64,000 bases of DNA, taken from NCBI GenBank assembly GCA_046330935.1, contig JAXLRU010000003.1, forward strand, positions 620,001 through 684,000, read 5' to 3'. This document shows positions 28,026-37,093 of this stretch, in pieces. The notes under the pieces were generated by a model. That model saw only the letters and a program-made list of their open reading frames with translations, did not search any database and was not told the origin of the DNA. The position numbers and the translations under genes were made by a program. This DNA comes from JAXLRU01 sp046330935. GTDB lineage: Bacteria; Actinomycetota; Actinomycetes; Actinomycetales; Kineosporiaceae. The stretch's first letter is position 1. The number at the start of each line of letters is the position of its first letter.

Positions 28026-28450
28026 CGCGCGCGCGGGCAGGGATGCGGCGGGAGCGGCACCCCGACGCGCAGCAGGGGTCCGCCTCGGTGCTGGCGGCGC
28101 TCGCCCTCGCCGCGCTGGTGCTGCTCACTTCCGCCCTCGTGATGGTCTCGGGCGCCGGCGCCGCCCGAGGGCGCGCGGAGTCGGCGGCCGACCTGGCGGC
28201 GCTGGCTGCCGCGGCGGTGATCCGAGACGGGGGGCAGGACGGCGTCGAGGATGCCTGCCGACGTGCCGCCGAGGTCGCGAGGAGCAACGGGGCGCGCCTC
28301 CTGCGGTGTGTCGTCCGGCTCGACGTCGGGGGGCGGCCGGGGGTGGCCGTCCCGGCGGTGGACGTCGTGGCGGCGGTTCGCCCGGCGGGGGTGCCCGCCG
28401 TCCTGGGCCCGGCGATCGGCCGCGCCCGGGCCGCAGTCGTTCCCGATGCG
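28022..28450 (+). CDS. TadG/TadE-like protein at the end of the tad operon; no stop codon before the helicase gene
   Basis: GTG 28022 overlaps the tadE stop. The product has GSASVLAALALAALVLLTSA as a membrane/pilin-like helix and a ~90-residue exterior part with ESAADLAALAAAAVI, ending in the family-like AVLGPAIGRARA near 28433. This is the Rv3654c-like protein of helicase/secretion neighbourhoods, normally 85-140 residues. Here the frame has no stop at the expected place and stays open to 30964, opposite the helicase gene. The end given is where plausible family sequence ceases and the helicase begins. A lost stop, a frameshift or a sequencing error are all possible. Confidence 0.6.
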
Positions 28451-30835
28451 TCAGCCGCCGTGGCTCCGGCCGCCGCCGCCTGGCCCGCCTTCGCCTGGAT
28501 CCGGGTCCGCCCGGACGAGGTGCTCCAGGGTGAGGCCGAGCAGGCGCAGCGCCCCGGCCTTGTCGAGAGGGCGGTTGCCGTTGCCGCACTTCGGCGACTG
28601 CACGCACGCCGGGCATCCGTTGCGGCACCCGCAGGTGGCGACGGCGTCCCGCGTCGCCGTCAGCCAGGGCGTGAGCAGGTGGAACGCGCGCTCGGCGAAG
28701 CCCGCCCCTCCCGGGTGCGCGTCGTGGACGACGATCGTGACGGCGCCGGTGTCGGGATGGTGGGCCGTCGACACGCCCCCGACGTCCCAGCGGTCGCAGG
28801 CGGTGATCAGCGGCAGCAACCCGATGGCGGCATGCTCGGCGGCATGCGCGGCGCCGGGCACCGCCTCCGCGGGCACGCCGGCCGCGTGCAGAGCCGGTTC
28901 GGGCAGCGCCCACCACACCGCGCGGGTGCGCAGGGTGCGGGCGGGCAGGTCCAGCGGCGTGCGGCCGAGGGTCGTCCCGGTACCGGCGTCGCGGGTGACG
29001 TAGGAGGTGACGTGCGCGGTCACCTCGACGGTGCCGAACCCGACCTGCACCGCCCCCGCGCTACGGCGCCGGGAGACCTCGAGGATCCGCGCGTCGCTCA
29101 CCTCCTCCGCCTGCGTCGACACCGACCCGTCGCCAGGCTCGACCAGCGCGACCCCTGCCTCCAGGTCGAGGTCGCGCACCCGGTAGTCGCCTCCCGCGTG
29201 CAGGTGCACGGCGCCGGGGTGCACGGAGTGGTGCGCCGAGGCGGCGTCCACGGTCCCCAGCAGCCGGCCCGTCGACGCCTCGACCACCCGCACCGGCTGG
29301 CCGCCCGCCCCTCGCAGGTCGGCCAGGTCGCTCGCCCGGTGGGGCAGGGTCCAGTACCAGCCCGTCGGCCGGCGCCGCAGCGCCCCGCGCGCGGCCAGGG
29401 TCTCGACGAGCTCGCGGGCGTGCGGTCCGAACCAGTCGAGGTCCGCGGGACGCAGCGGCAGCTCGGCGGCAGCCGCGCACAGGTGGGGCGCGAGCACGTA
29501 CGGGTTGTCCGGGTCGAGCACGGTGGCGTCCATGGGGCGGTCGAAGACCGCCTCGGGGTGGTTGACGAGGTAGGTGTCCAGGGGGTCGTCCCGGGCGATC
29601 AGCACGGCGAGGGCATCCCCTGCTCGGCGCCCGGCACGCCCGGCGCGCTGCCACAGCGAGCTGAGCCGCCCCGGCCAGCCGCACTGCAGCACCGCGTCGA
29701 GGCCGTCGACGTCGATGCCGAGTTCCAGCGCGGACGTCGTGGCGAGGCCGGTGAGCTCGCCGGACCTCAGGGCGGCCTCGATCAGGCGGCGATCCTCGGG
29801 CAGGTAGCCGCCTCGATAGGCGGCCACCCGTGGCCGCGCTGCTCCGCTCCTGTCGAGGCGGTCCAGCCGCTCCGCCACCCGGGCCGCGACCACCTCGCTT
29901 CCGTGCCGGGACCCGACGAAGGCGAGCGTGCTCACGCCCCCCGCGACGAGGGCCGCGAGCAGGTCGATCGCCTCCGTGGTGGCCGAGCGGCGCGGGGCGG
30001 CCCCGTGCTGCCCCTCGGGGGCCTCGCGCCCGGGAGCCTCGGCGGCCGGCTGCCAGAGCACGGTGCGCAGCCGCCCGCGCGGAGCGGCGTCGGCCGTCAC
30101 CGCCACGGCCTCGACGCCGGCCAGCAGGCGCAGGGTGCCCGCGGGGTCCGCGCTGGTGGCCGAGGCGGCCAGGACGACGGGGTCGGCGCCGTAGTGGGCC
30201 GCCAGACGCCGCAACCGGCGCAGGACGGCGGCGACGTGCGCCCCGAACACCCCCCGGTAGTGGTGGCACTCGTCGACGACCACGTAGCGCAGCGCCCGCA
30301 GGAACGGGGCCCACCGCTCGTGGGCGGGCAGCAGGTGGTGATGCAGGAGGTCCGGGTTGGTGAGCACGAGCGCCGCGTGCTCCCGCGCCCACCGGCGCTG
30401 CTCGGGCGGGGTGTCGCCGTCCACCACCGCGAGCCGCGGCACGGCGGTGCCGAGCCGGTGCAGGGCCGCGGCCTGGTCGGCCGCCAGGGCCTTGGTCGGG
30501 CTGAGGTACAGCGCGGTGGCGCCCCTGCCGTCGCGCGCCGTCTCGCCGTCCTTGAGCGCCGTCAGGACGGGCAGCTGATAGGCCAGCGACTTGCCCGACG
30601 CCGTGCCCGTCGCGACGACGACCGCGCGGCCCTCGTGGGCGAGGTCCGCGGCCTGGCGCTGGTGCTGCCACGGGCGGGTCACCCCGAGGGCGACCCATGC
30701 CTCCACGAGCGCCGGGTGGGCCCAGGCGGGCCACTCGGCGCTCGTCCCCGCGCGGGCCGGGCGCTCGTGGACGTGGCGTACCCGCGTTCCGGCGGGGTCG
30801 AGCCCGCGCAGCACGCTCCATGCCCTGCCGTCCAC
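28451..30835 (-). CDS. DEAD/DEAH-type helicase with C-terminal Zn cluster (DUF1998)
   Basis: A 794-residue superfamily 2 helicase, Rv3649-like. It has the Q-region WQHQRQAADLA, Walker A ATGTASGKSLAYQ, motif II VVDECHHYRG, SATSADP as motif III, FVGSRHGSEV, TSALELGIDVDGLDAVL as motif V, and QRAGRAGRR as motif VI. The DUF1998-type tail has four cysteines in CGCRNGCPACVQSPKCG. The family (MrfA/YprA) acts in DNA repair. GTG 30835 lies 6 nt after CACACT on the minus strand; the frame remains open upstream but lacks family-like sequence. It converges on the tad operon. Confidence 0.93.
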   Translation of the reverse strand: MDGRAWSVLRGLDPAGTRVRHVHERPARAGTSAEWPAWAHPALVEAWVALGVTRPWQHQRQAADLAHEGRAVVVATGTASGKSLAYQLPVLTALKDGETARDGRGATALYLSPTKALAADQAAALHRLGTAVPRLAVVDGDTPPEQRRWAREHAALVLTNPDLLHHHLLPAHERWAPFLRALRYVVVDECHHYRGVFGAHVAAVLRRLRRLAAHYGADPVVLAASATSADPAGTLRLLAGVEAVAVTADAAPRGRLRTVLWQPAAEAPGREAPEGQHGAAPRRSATTEAIDLLAALVAGGVSTLAFVGSRHGSEVVAARVAERLDRLDRSGAARPRVAAYRGGYLPEDRRLIEAALRSGELTGLATTSALELGIDVDGLDAVLQCGWPGRLSSLWQRAGRAGRRAGDALAVLIARDDPLDTYLVNHPEAVFDRPMDATVLDPDNPYVLAPHLCAAAAELPLRPADLDWFGPHARELVETLAARGALRRRPTGWYWTLPHRASDLADLRGAGGQPVRVVEASTGRLLGTVDAASAHHSVHPGAVHLHAGGDYRVRDLDLEAGVALVEPGDGSVSTQAEEVSDARILEVSRRRSAGAVQVGFGTVEVTAHVTSYVTRDAGTGTTLGRTPLDLPARTLRTRAVWWALPEPALHAAGVPAEAVPGAAHAAEHAAIGLLPLITACDRWDVGGVSTAHHPDTGAVTIVVHDAHPGGAGFAERAFHLLTPWLTATRDAVATCGCRNGCPACVQSPKCGNGNRPLDKAGALRLLGLTLEHLVRADPDPGEGGPGGGGRSHGG

Positions 30836-30860
30836 GTGGTCAGTGTGACCGCCCCACCCG

Positions 30861-30935
30861 ACAGCGCTCGGCCGCGCCCGACAGCGCCCGACAGCGCCCG
30901 GCCGCGCCCGAGGGCGCCCGGCCGCGCCCGAGGCG
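30861..30935. repeat. 10-bp-period repeats upstream of the helicase gene
   Basis: About 7.5 tandem decamers built on GCCGCGCCCG, ACAGCGCCCG and AGGGCGCCCG (common end GCGCCCG), starting 26 bp before the helicase start. The 10-bp period equals one DNA turn. Nothing else is clear in the 408-bp gap 30836-31243 before the bldG-like gene. Confidence 0.7.
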
Positions 30936-31243
30936 ACTGGCCCGACGAGCGTGAGGGGGCGTGAGGCCACGGTGCGAGGCCGGGTCGTGAGGGCCGACGC
31001 GTGGCTGCGGAGAGGGTGCGCCGGGACGCGCCGAGGCGCGTGCGGGTGCGAGGTCGCGCGAACGGTCAGGTCCGGTAGCGTCGCAGCAGCACGCCGACGG
31101 GATCTTCCGGCAGCGTGCGCGGCCCGGCGGCCACCGGGACGACAGGACGAGTGAAGCCGGCGCGCCCGGATCCTGGCGAATGTGACATTGGTGCTTGAAT
31201 GCCCCAGGCCCGAGCGGGTCCGGCCGCAGTGACTGGAGGGGAC

Positions 31244-31609
31244 GTGGAGCTCACAGTGACGAGTCGCCAGGAGGGCGCGCGCACTGTCATCACCGTGAAC
31301 GGCGAGATCGACGTGTACACCGCGCCGAGCCTCAGGGAACGCCTCAACGAGCTCGTCGCGGCGGGTCAGTACGACCTCGTCGTCGACATGGGCGGCGTGG
31401 AGTTCCTCGACTCGACCGGCCTGGGCGTGCTCGTGGGCGGCCTCAAGCGGGTCCGCTCCCACGACGGCACGCTGCGCCTGGTCTGCGGTCAGGAGAAGAT
31501 CCTCAAGGTCTTCCGGATCACCGGCCTGACGAAGGTGTTCCCGATCCACCCCACGCTCGAGGAGGCCCTCGCGGCCGAGGGGGCCACGGGCGAGAGCCCG
31601 GGCGCGTGA
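31244..31609 (+). CDS. BldG-like anti-sigma factor antagonist (STAS domain)
   Basis: A 121-residue STAS protein. The phosphorylatable serine lies in VEFLDSTGLGVLVGGLKRV, and the flanking VNGEIDVYTAPSLRERL and LRLVCGQEKILKVFRITG are close to Streptomyces BldG. Unphosphorylated, it would bind an anti-sigma factor and free a stress/development sigma factor. GTG 31244 follows GGAGGGG by a short spacing and matches the family N terminus; the ATG at 31199 in the same frame is unlikely. The next gene encodes the likely kinase/anti-sigma partner, as in the bldG-orf3 pair. Confidence 0.93.
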   Translation: MELTVTSRQEGARTVITVNGEIDVYTAPSLRERLNELVAAGQYDLVVDMGGVEFLDSTGLGVLVGGLKRVRSHDGTLRLVCGQEKILKVFRITGLTKVFPIHPTLEEALAAEGATGESPGA

Positions 31610-31664
31610 GTCGCATGCACGCCACCGCTCCCGCGTCGGTTCGGCGGGGGCGGTGATCGGAGGA

Positions 31665-32078
31665 GTGGCGACCGTCACCCTGAGGTTCCATCCCAGTGCC
31701 GAGCACGTCCGGACCGCGCGCCTGGTCGCCGTCGCCGTCGCCCGCAGGGCCGGGTTCGACGAGGCCCGGCTCGACGAGGTGCGCCTGGCCGTCGGTGAGA
31801 TCTGCGCCCGGGCGGTACGCCGCTGCGAGGCCGCCGGGGTCGCCGAAGCCGTCGTGGTCAGCCTCGACGACGCCGAGGGCGACCTCGTCGTCGACGTCGT
31901 CGACGAGGCCAGCAGCGACCCCTCCGACGGCGTGATCGAGGAGCCCGTGGCGCTCGCGCTCGTGCGCGGCCTCGCCGACGACGTGGGCCTGCACGAGGGC
32001 CCCGGCGGTGAGGGCGGCCGGGTGCGGCTGCTGTGGGCGCGCGGCAGGCCCCCCCGGTTCGGGTTCGACAGCCCCTGA
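31665..32078 (+). CDS. RsbW-like ATP-binding anti-sigma regulatory protein
   Basis: A 137-residue GHKL-type protein following the BldG-like gene by 55 bp. It starts ATVTLRFHPSAEHVRTARLVA, has the N-box region EARLDEVRLAVGEICARAV, and contains LVVDVVDEASSD (G1-like region) with a weakly conserved nucleotide lid. It is the likely serine kinase/anti-sigma partner of the STAS protein, equivalent to the protein encoded after bldG in Streptomyces. GTG 31665 is chosen by family similarity, although GGAGGA abuts it; GTG 31653 is the alternative. Confidence 0.78.
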   Translation: MATVTLRFHPSAEHVRTARLVAVAVARRAGFDEARLDEVRLAVGEICARAVRRCEAAGVAEAVVVSLDDAEGDLVVDVVDEASSDPSDGVIEEPVALALVRGLADDVGLHEGPGGEGGRVRLLWARGRPPRFGFDSP

Positions 32079-32333
32079 CCGTTCCCGCCGACCCCGCCGA
32101 CGCAGACCTCCACCCGCCCGTCACGGCTGGGATGCGACCGCAGCGTCGCGTTCCGTAGACTCCGCCGGTCGCCGCGCTGTGACGCGCGACACGTGGGTGC
32201 CGACGACGCCGTCGGTGCCTCCACGGTGCGAGGATCGCTGGTACCCCTTGCGCTTGACCGCTCCATCTGGTCGCCGCCCATCCGGCGCGACCGCCAGCAC
32301 CTGACACAACCCTGAGCACGTCGAGGAGGACGG

Positions 32334-34766
32334 ATGCACGGGATCGCTCTCGCGGCCGGCGACACGGTCTCGCTGTCGGGATCGAACACGACCTATGTGG
32401 CGGTGGTGGCCGCAGTGGCCGTGGTCGCGCTGGTCGTGGGCGAGGTGTTCCGACGCCAGGTCCTGGCGGCGGACGACGGCACCGAGAACATGAAGGCGAT
32501 CGCGCTCGCCGTGCAGGAGGGCGCCGCGGCGTTCCTCAAGCGGCAGTTCCGCACGCTCGGCCTGTTCGTCGTGGCCGTCTTCGCCCTCCTGCTCCTGCTG
32601 CCCGCCGACGACTGGACGATCCGCGCCGCGCGCAGCGGCTTCTTCGTCGTCGGGGCCGCCTTCAGCGCCATCATCGGCGTGATGGGCATGCACCTGGCGG
32701 TGCGCGCCAACGTCCGCGTCGCCGCGGCCACCCGCGCCGCCCAGCTCGCGTCCGGGGCGGCCCCCGGGGCCGGGCGCGACGCCGGCATGCGGCTGGCCCT
32801 GCGCACCGGTGGCGCCGTCGGCATGATGACCGTCGGCCTCGGCCTGCTCGGTGCCGCGGTCGTCGTCCTCGCCTTCAAGGGTGACGCCCCCGCCGTCCTC
32901 GAGGGCTTCGGCTTCGGCGCGGCCCTGCTCGCGATGTTCATGCGCGTCGGCGGCGGCATCTTCACCAAGGCCGCCGACGTCGGTGCCGACCTCGTCGGCA
33001 AGGTCGAGCAGCACATCCCCGAGGACGACGCGCGCAACGCCGCCACCATCGCCGACAACGTCGGCGACAACGTGGGCGACTGCGCCGGCATGGCGGCCGA
33101 CCTGTTCGAGTCCTACGCCGTGACGCTCGTCGCGGCCCTCATCCTGGGCCGGGCGGCCTTCGGTGAGGACGGGCTGGTCTACCCGCTGCTCATCCCCGCG
33201 GTCGGTGCCGTCACCGCCGCGCTCGGCGTCCTCCTCACGCGGCCGAAGGCCGGGCGCGACGGCCTCAAGGTGATCAACACCGGCTTCGCCCTGGTCGCCG
33301 GGCTGTCCGCGGTCTTCAGCTTCCTGGTGTCCTGGTTCTTCCTGCCGTCCTCGTTCGCCGAGCTGCCCGCGGTCACGGCGCCGGACGGGTCGGTCGCCAA
33401 CGACGCGATCCGCGCCCTGGCCGGTGACCCGCGCATCGTCGCCTTCGGCGCCGTCGCGATCGGGATCGCGCTGTCCGGGGTCATCCTGTGGCTGACCGGC
33501 TACTTCACCGGCACGACGACGCGCCCCACGCGCGACGTCGCGGGCACCTCCGTCACGGGTCCGGCCACGGTCGTCCTGGCCGGGGTCAGCCTGGGCCTGC
33601 AGTCGGCCGTCTTCACCGCGGTGATCATCGCCATCGCCGTCTACCTGGCGTTCGCGCTGGCCGGCGGCACGGCGGGGCTCGCCCTGTTCCTCGTCGCGCT
33701 GGCCGGCTGCGGCCTGCTCACCACCGTCGGGGCCATCGTGATGATGGACACCTTCGGCCCGGTGAGCGACAACGCCCAGGGGATCGCCGAGATGAGCGGC
33801 GACGTCGACGGCGAGGCCGCACACGCGCTCACCGAGCTCGACGCCGTCGGCAACACGGCCAAGGCCATCACCAAGGGCATCGCCATCGCCACGGCGGTGC
33901 TCGCCGCGACCGCCCTGTTCGGCTCCTACCAGAGCGCCATCAGCTCGACGATCGGCGGCCTGGGCGAGTTCGCCCAGCCGACCGGCCTGGCGCTGCGGGC
34001 GTTCGACTCCCAGACCACGCAGCCGAACGTGCTGATCGGGATCATCCTCGGCGCGGCCGTCGTGTTCCTCTTCGCCGGCATGACGATCAACGCCGTCGCC
34101 CGGGCCGCCGGTGCCGTCGTCCTGGAGGTGCGCCGCCAGTTCCGCGACCACCCGGGGATCATGGACCGCACCGAGCGCCCCGACTACGGCCGCGTGGTCG
34201 ACATCTGCACGCGGGACTCGCTGCGCGAGCTCGCGGGCCCGGGGCTGCTGGCCGCGCTCTCCCCGGTCGTCGTCGGCTTCGGTCTCGGCGTGGGTCCGCT
34301 GGCCGGGTTCCTCGGCGGCGCGATCGCCGCGGGCCTGCTCATGGCCGTCTTCCTCGCCAACTCCGGTGGCGCGTGGGACAACGCGAAGAAGATCGTCGAG
34401 GAGGGTGCGCACGGCGGCAAGGGCTCCGACGCGCACTCCGCCACGATCATCGGTGACACGGTCGGCGACCCGTTCAAGGACACCGCCGGCCCGTCGATCA
34501 ACCCGCTGATCAAGGTGATGAACCTGGTGTCGGTGCTGATCGTCCCGGCGATCATCCACCTGTCCCTCGGCGAGAACGCCTCGTCCCTGGCGCGTTACTG
34601 CATCGCCGGTGCCGCGCTGGTGATCCTCGTGGCCGTCGTGGTGCTGGGCCACCGCGACGCGTCCTCCGGTGACACCGACCTCGACGACGTCGAGGACGAG
34701 GACGGCGAGGACGGCGACGGCGACGCCGACGCGACGCAGTCCCGGCCGGAGCCGGCCGGGGTCTGA
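32334..34766 (+). CDS. hppA: Membrane-bound H+-translocating pyrophosphatase (K+-independent type)
   Basis: An 810-residue, ~16-helix pump that couples PPi hydrolysis to H+ export. The catalytic block ADVGADLVGKVEQ and ADNVGDNVGDCAGMAADLFE is intact, as are EMSGDVDG and GAWDNAKKIVEEG with GDTVGDPFKDTAGPSIN. In ELDAVGNTAKAITKG the lysine after GNTA is the residue that marks K+-independent enzymes. A C-terminal acidic tail (DDVEDEDGEDGDGDAD) is unusual. ATG 32334 has GAGGAGGA upstream. A strong hairpin follows at 34790. Confidence 0.97.
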   Translation: MHGIALAAGDTVSLSGSNTTYVAVVAAVAVVALVVGEVFRRQVLAADDGTENMKAIALAVQEGAAAFLKRQFRTLGLFVVAVFALLLLLPADDWTIRAARSGFFVVGAAFSAIIGVMGMHLAVRANVRVAAATRAAQLASGAAPGAGRDAGMRLALRTGGAVGMMTVGLGLLGAAVVVLAFKGDAPAVLEGFGFGAALLAMFMRVGGGIFTKAADVGADLVGKVEQHIPEDDARNAATIADNVGDNVGDCAGMAADLFESYAVTLVAALILGRAAFGEDGLVYPLLIPAVGAVTAALGVLLTRPKAGRDGLKVINTGFALVAGLSAVFSFLVSWFFLPSSFAELPAVTAPDGSVANDAIRALAGDPRIVAFGAVAIGIALSGVILWLTGYFTGTTTRPTRDVAGTSVTGPATVVLAGVSLGLQSAVFTAVIIAIAVYLAFALAGGTAGLALFLVALAGCGLLTTVGAIVMMDTFGPVSDNAQGIAEMSGDVDGEAAHALTELDAVGNTAKAITKGIAIATAVLAATALFGSYQSAISSTIGGLGEFAQPTGLALRAFDSQTTQPNVLIGIILGAAVVFLFAGMTINAVARAAGAVVLEVRRQFRDHPGIMDRTERPDYGRVVDICTRDSLRELAGPGLLAALSPVVVGFGLGVGPLAGFLGGAIAAGLLMAVFLANSGGAWDNAKKIVEEGAHGGKGSDAHSATIIGDTVGDPFKDTAGPSINPLIKVMNLVSVLIVPAIIHLSLGENASSLARYCIAGAALVILVAVVVLGHRDASSGDTDLDDVEDEDGEDGDGDADATQSRPEPAGV

Positions 34767-34789
34767 CCCCTCACCCGCACCACCTGCTC

Positions 34790-34822
34790 GCAGGCCCCCA
34801 CGACCGTGTCGTGGGGGCCTGC
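34790..34822. terminator. Hairpin terminator after hppA
   Basis: Perfect 15-bp arms starting GCAGGCCCCCACGAC with a 3-nt loop, 24 bp after the hppA stop. There is no T-run, as is common in actinomycetes. Confidence 0.75.
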
Positions 34823-34845
34823 GGCGTGTGCGGCAGGATGCACAG

Positions 34846-36420
34846 GTGCCCCTCCCCGAGCCCGTCGACGCGCCCCGCACCGACTCCGCCCTGATCGATC
34901 TTCTCCGCGCGGACCTCGCCGGATACACCGTGGACGCCGTGCACGGCGTCCTCGGCGAGGTCGCCCACGCGGCCCTCGCCCGCGAGCTCGCCGCCCCGGC
35001 CCGGCGGGCCTGCGCCCGCGTCGAGGACCCGGTGGCGCGCCTGCTGGAGCTGTTCGTGCTCGGCGGCGCGCCCACCCGCCGTGCGATCGACGCCGCCCTG
35101 CCCGCCCTCGGCGTCGACGGCGCCCGCCGGCTCGGGCTGGTCGTCACCGCCGGGGAGGCGGCCGACGACGTCGTGCGCGCCCGCGTCGACCTCCGGCCCT
35201 TCGCGGTCGAGGACGGCGAGCAGTCGGCGTCGTGGTGGATCGCCTCCGACCCGGGCGAGCTGGCCACGGGTGCCCCGCTGCGCGACGACCACGTGCTGGG
35301 CGTCGGCGGGGCCTCGGTGACCCTCGCCCAGTCCACCGTGCGCCGCCCTGCGGGCCGGGTGCTCGACCTGGGGACGGGGTGCGGGGTGCAGGCGCTGCAG
35401 GCGTCCCGGCACGCCGCCGCGGTCGTCGGCACGGACGTCTCGGCGCGTGCGCTGGCCTACGCCCGCTTCGCGGCCGAGCTGAACCGCACCTCGGTCGGCG
35501 CCGACCTGTCCTGGCGCCTCGGGGACCTGCTCGAACCCGTCGCGGGGGAGGCCTTCGACCTCGTCGTCAGCAACCCGCCGTTCGTGATCACCCCGCGGGT
35601 GGAGGGGGTGCCCGCCTACGAGTACCGCGACGCCGGGCGCGAGGGGGACGCCGTCGTCCGCGAGCTCGTGCACCAGCTGCCGGCCCACCTGGCCCCGGGC
35701 GGGGTGGCGCAGATGCTCGGCAACTGGGAGATCCGGCGCGGCCGCGACTGGCGGCAGGGGTGGCGCGAGTGGCTCGCGTCGGCGCCCTGGTGGTCGGCGG
35801 GTACGGGCGGGCTCGACGTGTGGGTCGTGCAGCGTGAGGTGCAGGACCCGGCGGAGTACGCGCAGCTGTGGATCCGCGACGGCGGCGCGCCTGGCGCCGA
35901 CGCCCAGCAGGCGCTGATCGAGGCGTGGCTGGACGACTTCGACCGGCGCGACGTCGAGGGCGTCGGTTTCGGGCTGATCACGCTGCGCCGCCCGCTGACC
36001 CCACGCCACGGCATCGTGCGGTTGGAGGACCTGCGGGGCACCCGCGAGCAGGGCCTGGGGGAGCACGTGGCGACCGTGCTCGACGCCGTCGACTGGCTCG
36101 CCGGCCGCGACGACGCGGGGCTGGTCGCCGCCCACCTGAGCGTCGCCGGTGACGTCACCGAGGAACGGCACCACCTGCCGGGTTACGCCGACCCCCAGGT
36201 GATCCTGCTCCGGCAGGGCGGCGGGTTCGGTCGGGTCGTCCCCGCCACCACGCTCGTGGCCGCCGTCGTCGGGGCCTGCGACGGGGAGCTGTCGGTGGGG
36301 CGCATCGCGGGGGCGGTGGCCCACCTCGCCGAGCTGCCCGTCGACGAGGTGGTCTCGGAGCTGGTGGCACCGCTGCGCGAGCTCGTGGCCGCCGGGATGC
36401 TCGTCCCTGCCACGACCTGA
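34846..36420 (+). CDS. SAM-dependent methyltransferase (DUF7059-type, HemK-like core)
   Basis: A 524-residue protein. An N-terminal helical region (~150 residues) with VDAVHGVLGEVAHAALARE is followed by a class I core: motif I GRVLDLGTGCGVQALQASR, acidic TDVSARALAYA, and catalytic VVSNPPFVITP. The NPPF motif marks N-methyltransferases acting on amide or adenine/guanine amino groups (HemK/RlmG type). The ~220-residue C-terminal part carries WIRDGG and a winged-helix-like end. The substrate is unknown; rRNA or protein are likely. GTG 34846 is 6 nt after CAGGAT (leaderless). Confidence 0.85.
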   Translation: MPLPEPVDAPRTDSALIDLLRADLAGYTVDAVHGVLGEVAHAALARELAAPARRACARVEDPVARLLELFVLGGAPTRRAIDAALPALGVDGARRLGLVVTAGEAADDVVRARVDLRPFAVEDGEQSASWWIASDPGELATGAPLRDDHVLGVGGASVTLAQSTVRRPAGRVLDLGTGCGVQALQASRHAAAVVGTDVSARALAYARFAAELNRTSVGADLSWRLGDLLEPVAGEAFDLVVSNPPFVITPRVEGVPAYEYRDAGREGDAVVRELVHQLPAHLAPGGVAQMLGNWEIRRGRDWRQGWREWLASAPWWSAGTGGLDVWVVQREVQDPAEYAQLWIRDGGAPGADAQQALIEAWLDDFDRRDVEGVGFGLITLRRPLTPRHGIVRLEDLRGTREQGLGEHVATVLDAVDWLAGRDDAGLVAAHLSVAGDVTEERHHLPGYADPQVILLRQGGGFGRVVPATTLVAAVVGACDGELSVGRIAGAVAHLAELPVDEVVSELVAPLRELVAAGMLVPATT

Positions 36421-36437
36421 GGCGCGTCAGGGCTGGC

Positions 36438-36477
36438 GATGCCCCGGCACCGGGACTGCCGGGGGTGCCGGGGCATC
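36438..36477. terminator. Bidirectional hairpin between converging genes
   Basis: Perfect 14-bp arms GATGCCCCGGCACC/GGTGCCGGGGCATC with a 12-nt loop, between the methyltransferase stop (36420) and the conservon's last gene (36518). Confidence 0.75.
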
Positions 36478-36517
36478 GTCGGTCGGGCGTCACGGACGCC
36501 GCAGCCTCACCCGAGGG

Positions 36518-37093
36518 TCAGACCCGCGCCCAGGTGCGCAGGGCGTGCTCGACGAGCGCGATGAGGGTCTGCTTGGCCGAGTCGCGGTCGCGGGCGTCGC
36601 AGACCAGGATCGGGACGTCGTCGCCGAGCTGGAGGGCCTCGCGGACCTCCTCGGGGCGGTGCCGCAGCAGCCCGTCGAACGCGTTGATCGCGACGACGAA
36701 GGGTAGGTTGCGGGCCTCGAAGAAGTCCAGGGGCCCGAAGCAGTCCTCCAGCCGCCGGGTGTCGACGAGGACGACGGCGCCGATGGCGCCGCGGACCAGG
36801 TCGTCCCACATGAACCAGAACCGGTTCTGCCCGGGGGAACCGAACAGGTACAGCACCAGCTCCTGGTCGATGCTGATCCGGCCGAAGTCCATGGCGACGG
36901 TCGTCGTGGTCTTGTTCGGCGTCGCGGAGATGTCGTCCACGCCGACGCTGGCCTGCGTCATCACCGCTTCGGTGCGCAGCGGGACGATCTCGGACACCGC
37001 GCCGACGAAGGTCGTCTTGCCTGCGCCGAAACCGCCCGAGACGACGATCTTCGTCGATCGGGTCGGCCGGACCTCAGAGCCGTTGAAGGCCAC
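36518..37093 (-). CDS. Conservon GTP/ATP-binding protein (CvnD-like)
   Basis: A 191-residue small GTPase-like protein. It has Walker A VVSGGFGAGKTTFVGAVSE, switch region TTTTVAMDFGRI, and DXXG-like LYLFGSPGQNRFWFMWDDL; VVAINAFDG takes the place of NKxD. This is the fourth member (D) of a Streptomyces-type conservon, thought to work with the roadblock and DUF742 proteins in a GPCR-like relay from the membrane kinase. GTG 37093 overlaps the end of the DUF742 gene by 20 bp, so the two are co-translated. Confidence 0.93.
   Translation of the reverse strand: MAFNGSEVRPTRSTKIVVSGGFGAGKTTFVGAVSEIVPLRTEAVMTQASVGVDDISATPNKTTTTVAMDFGRISIDQELVLYLFGSPGQNRFWFMWDDLVRGAIGAVVLVDTRRLEDCFGPLDFFEARNLPFVVAINAFDGLLRHRPEEVREALQLGDDVPILVCDARDRDSAKQTLIALVEHALRTWARV

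Noticed and set aside
30861..30935. CRISPR-like array
   Set aside because: The repeats are 10 bp and contiguous with no spacers.
28451..30964. 980-codon plus-strand frame running on from the tadG-like gene
   Set aside because: It lies codon-for-codon antisense to a well-conserved helicase. In GC-rich DNA this register is open simply because TTA, CTA and TCA codons are rare.
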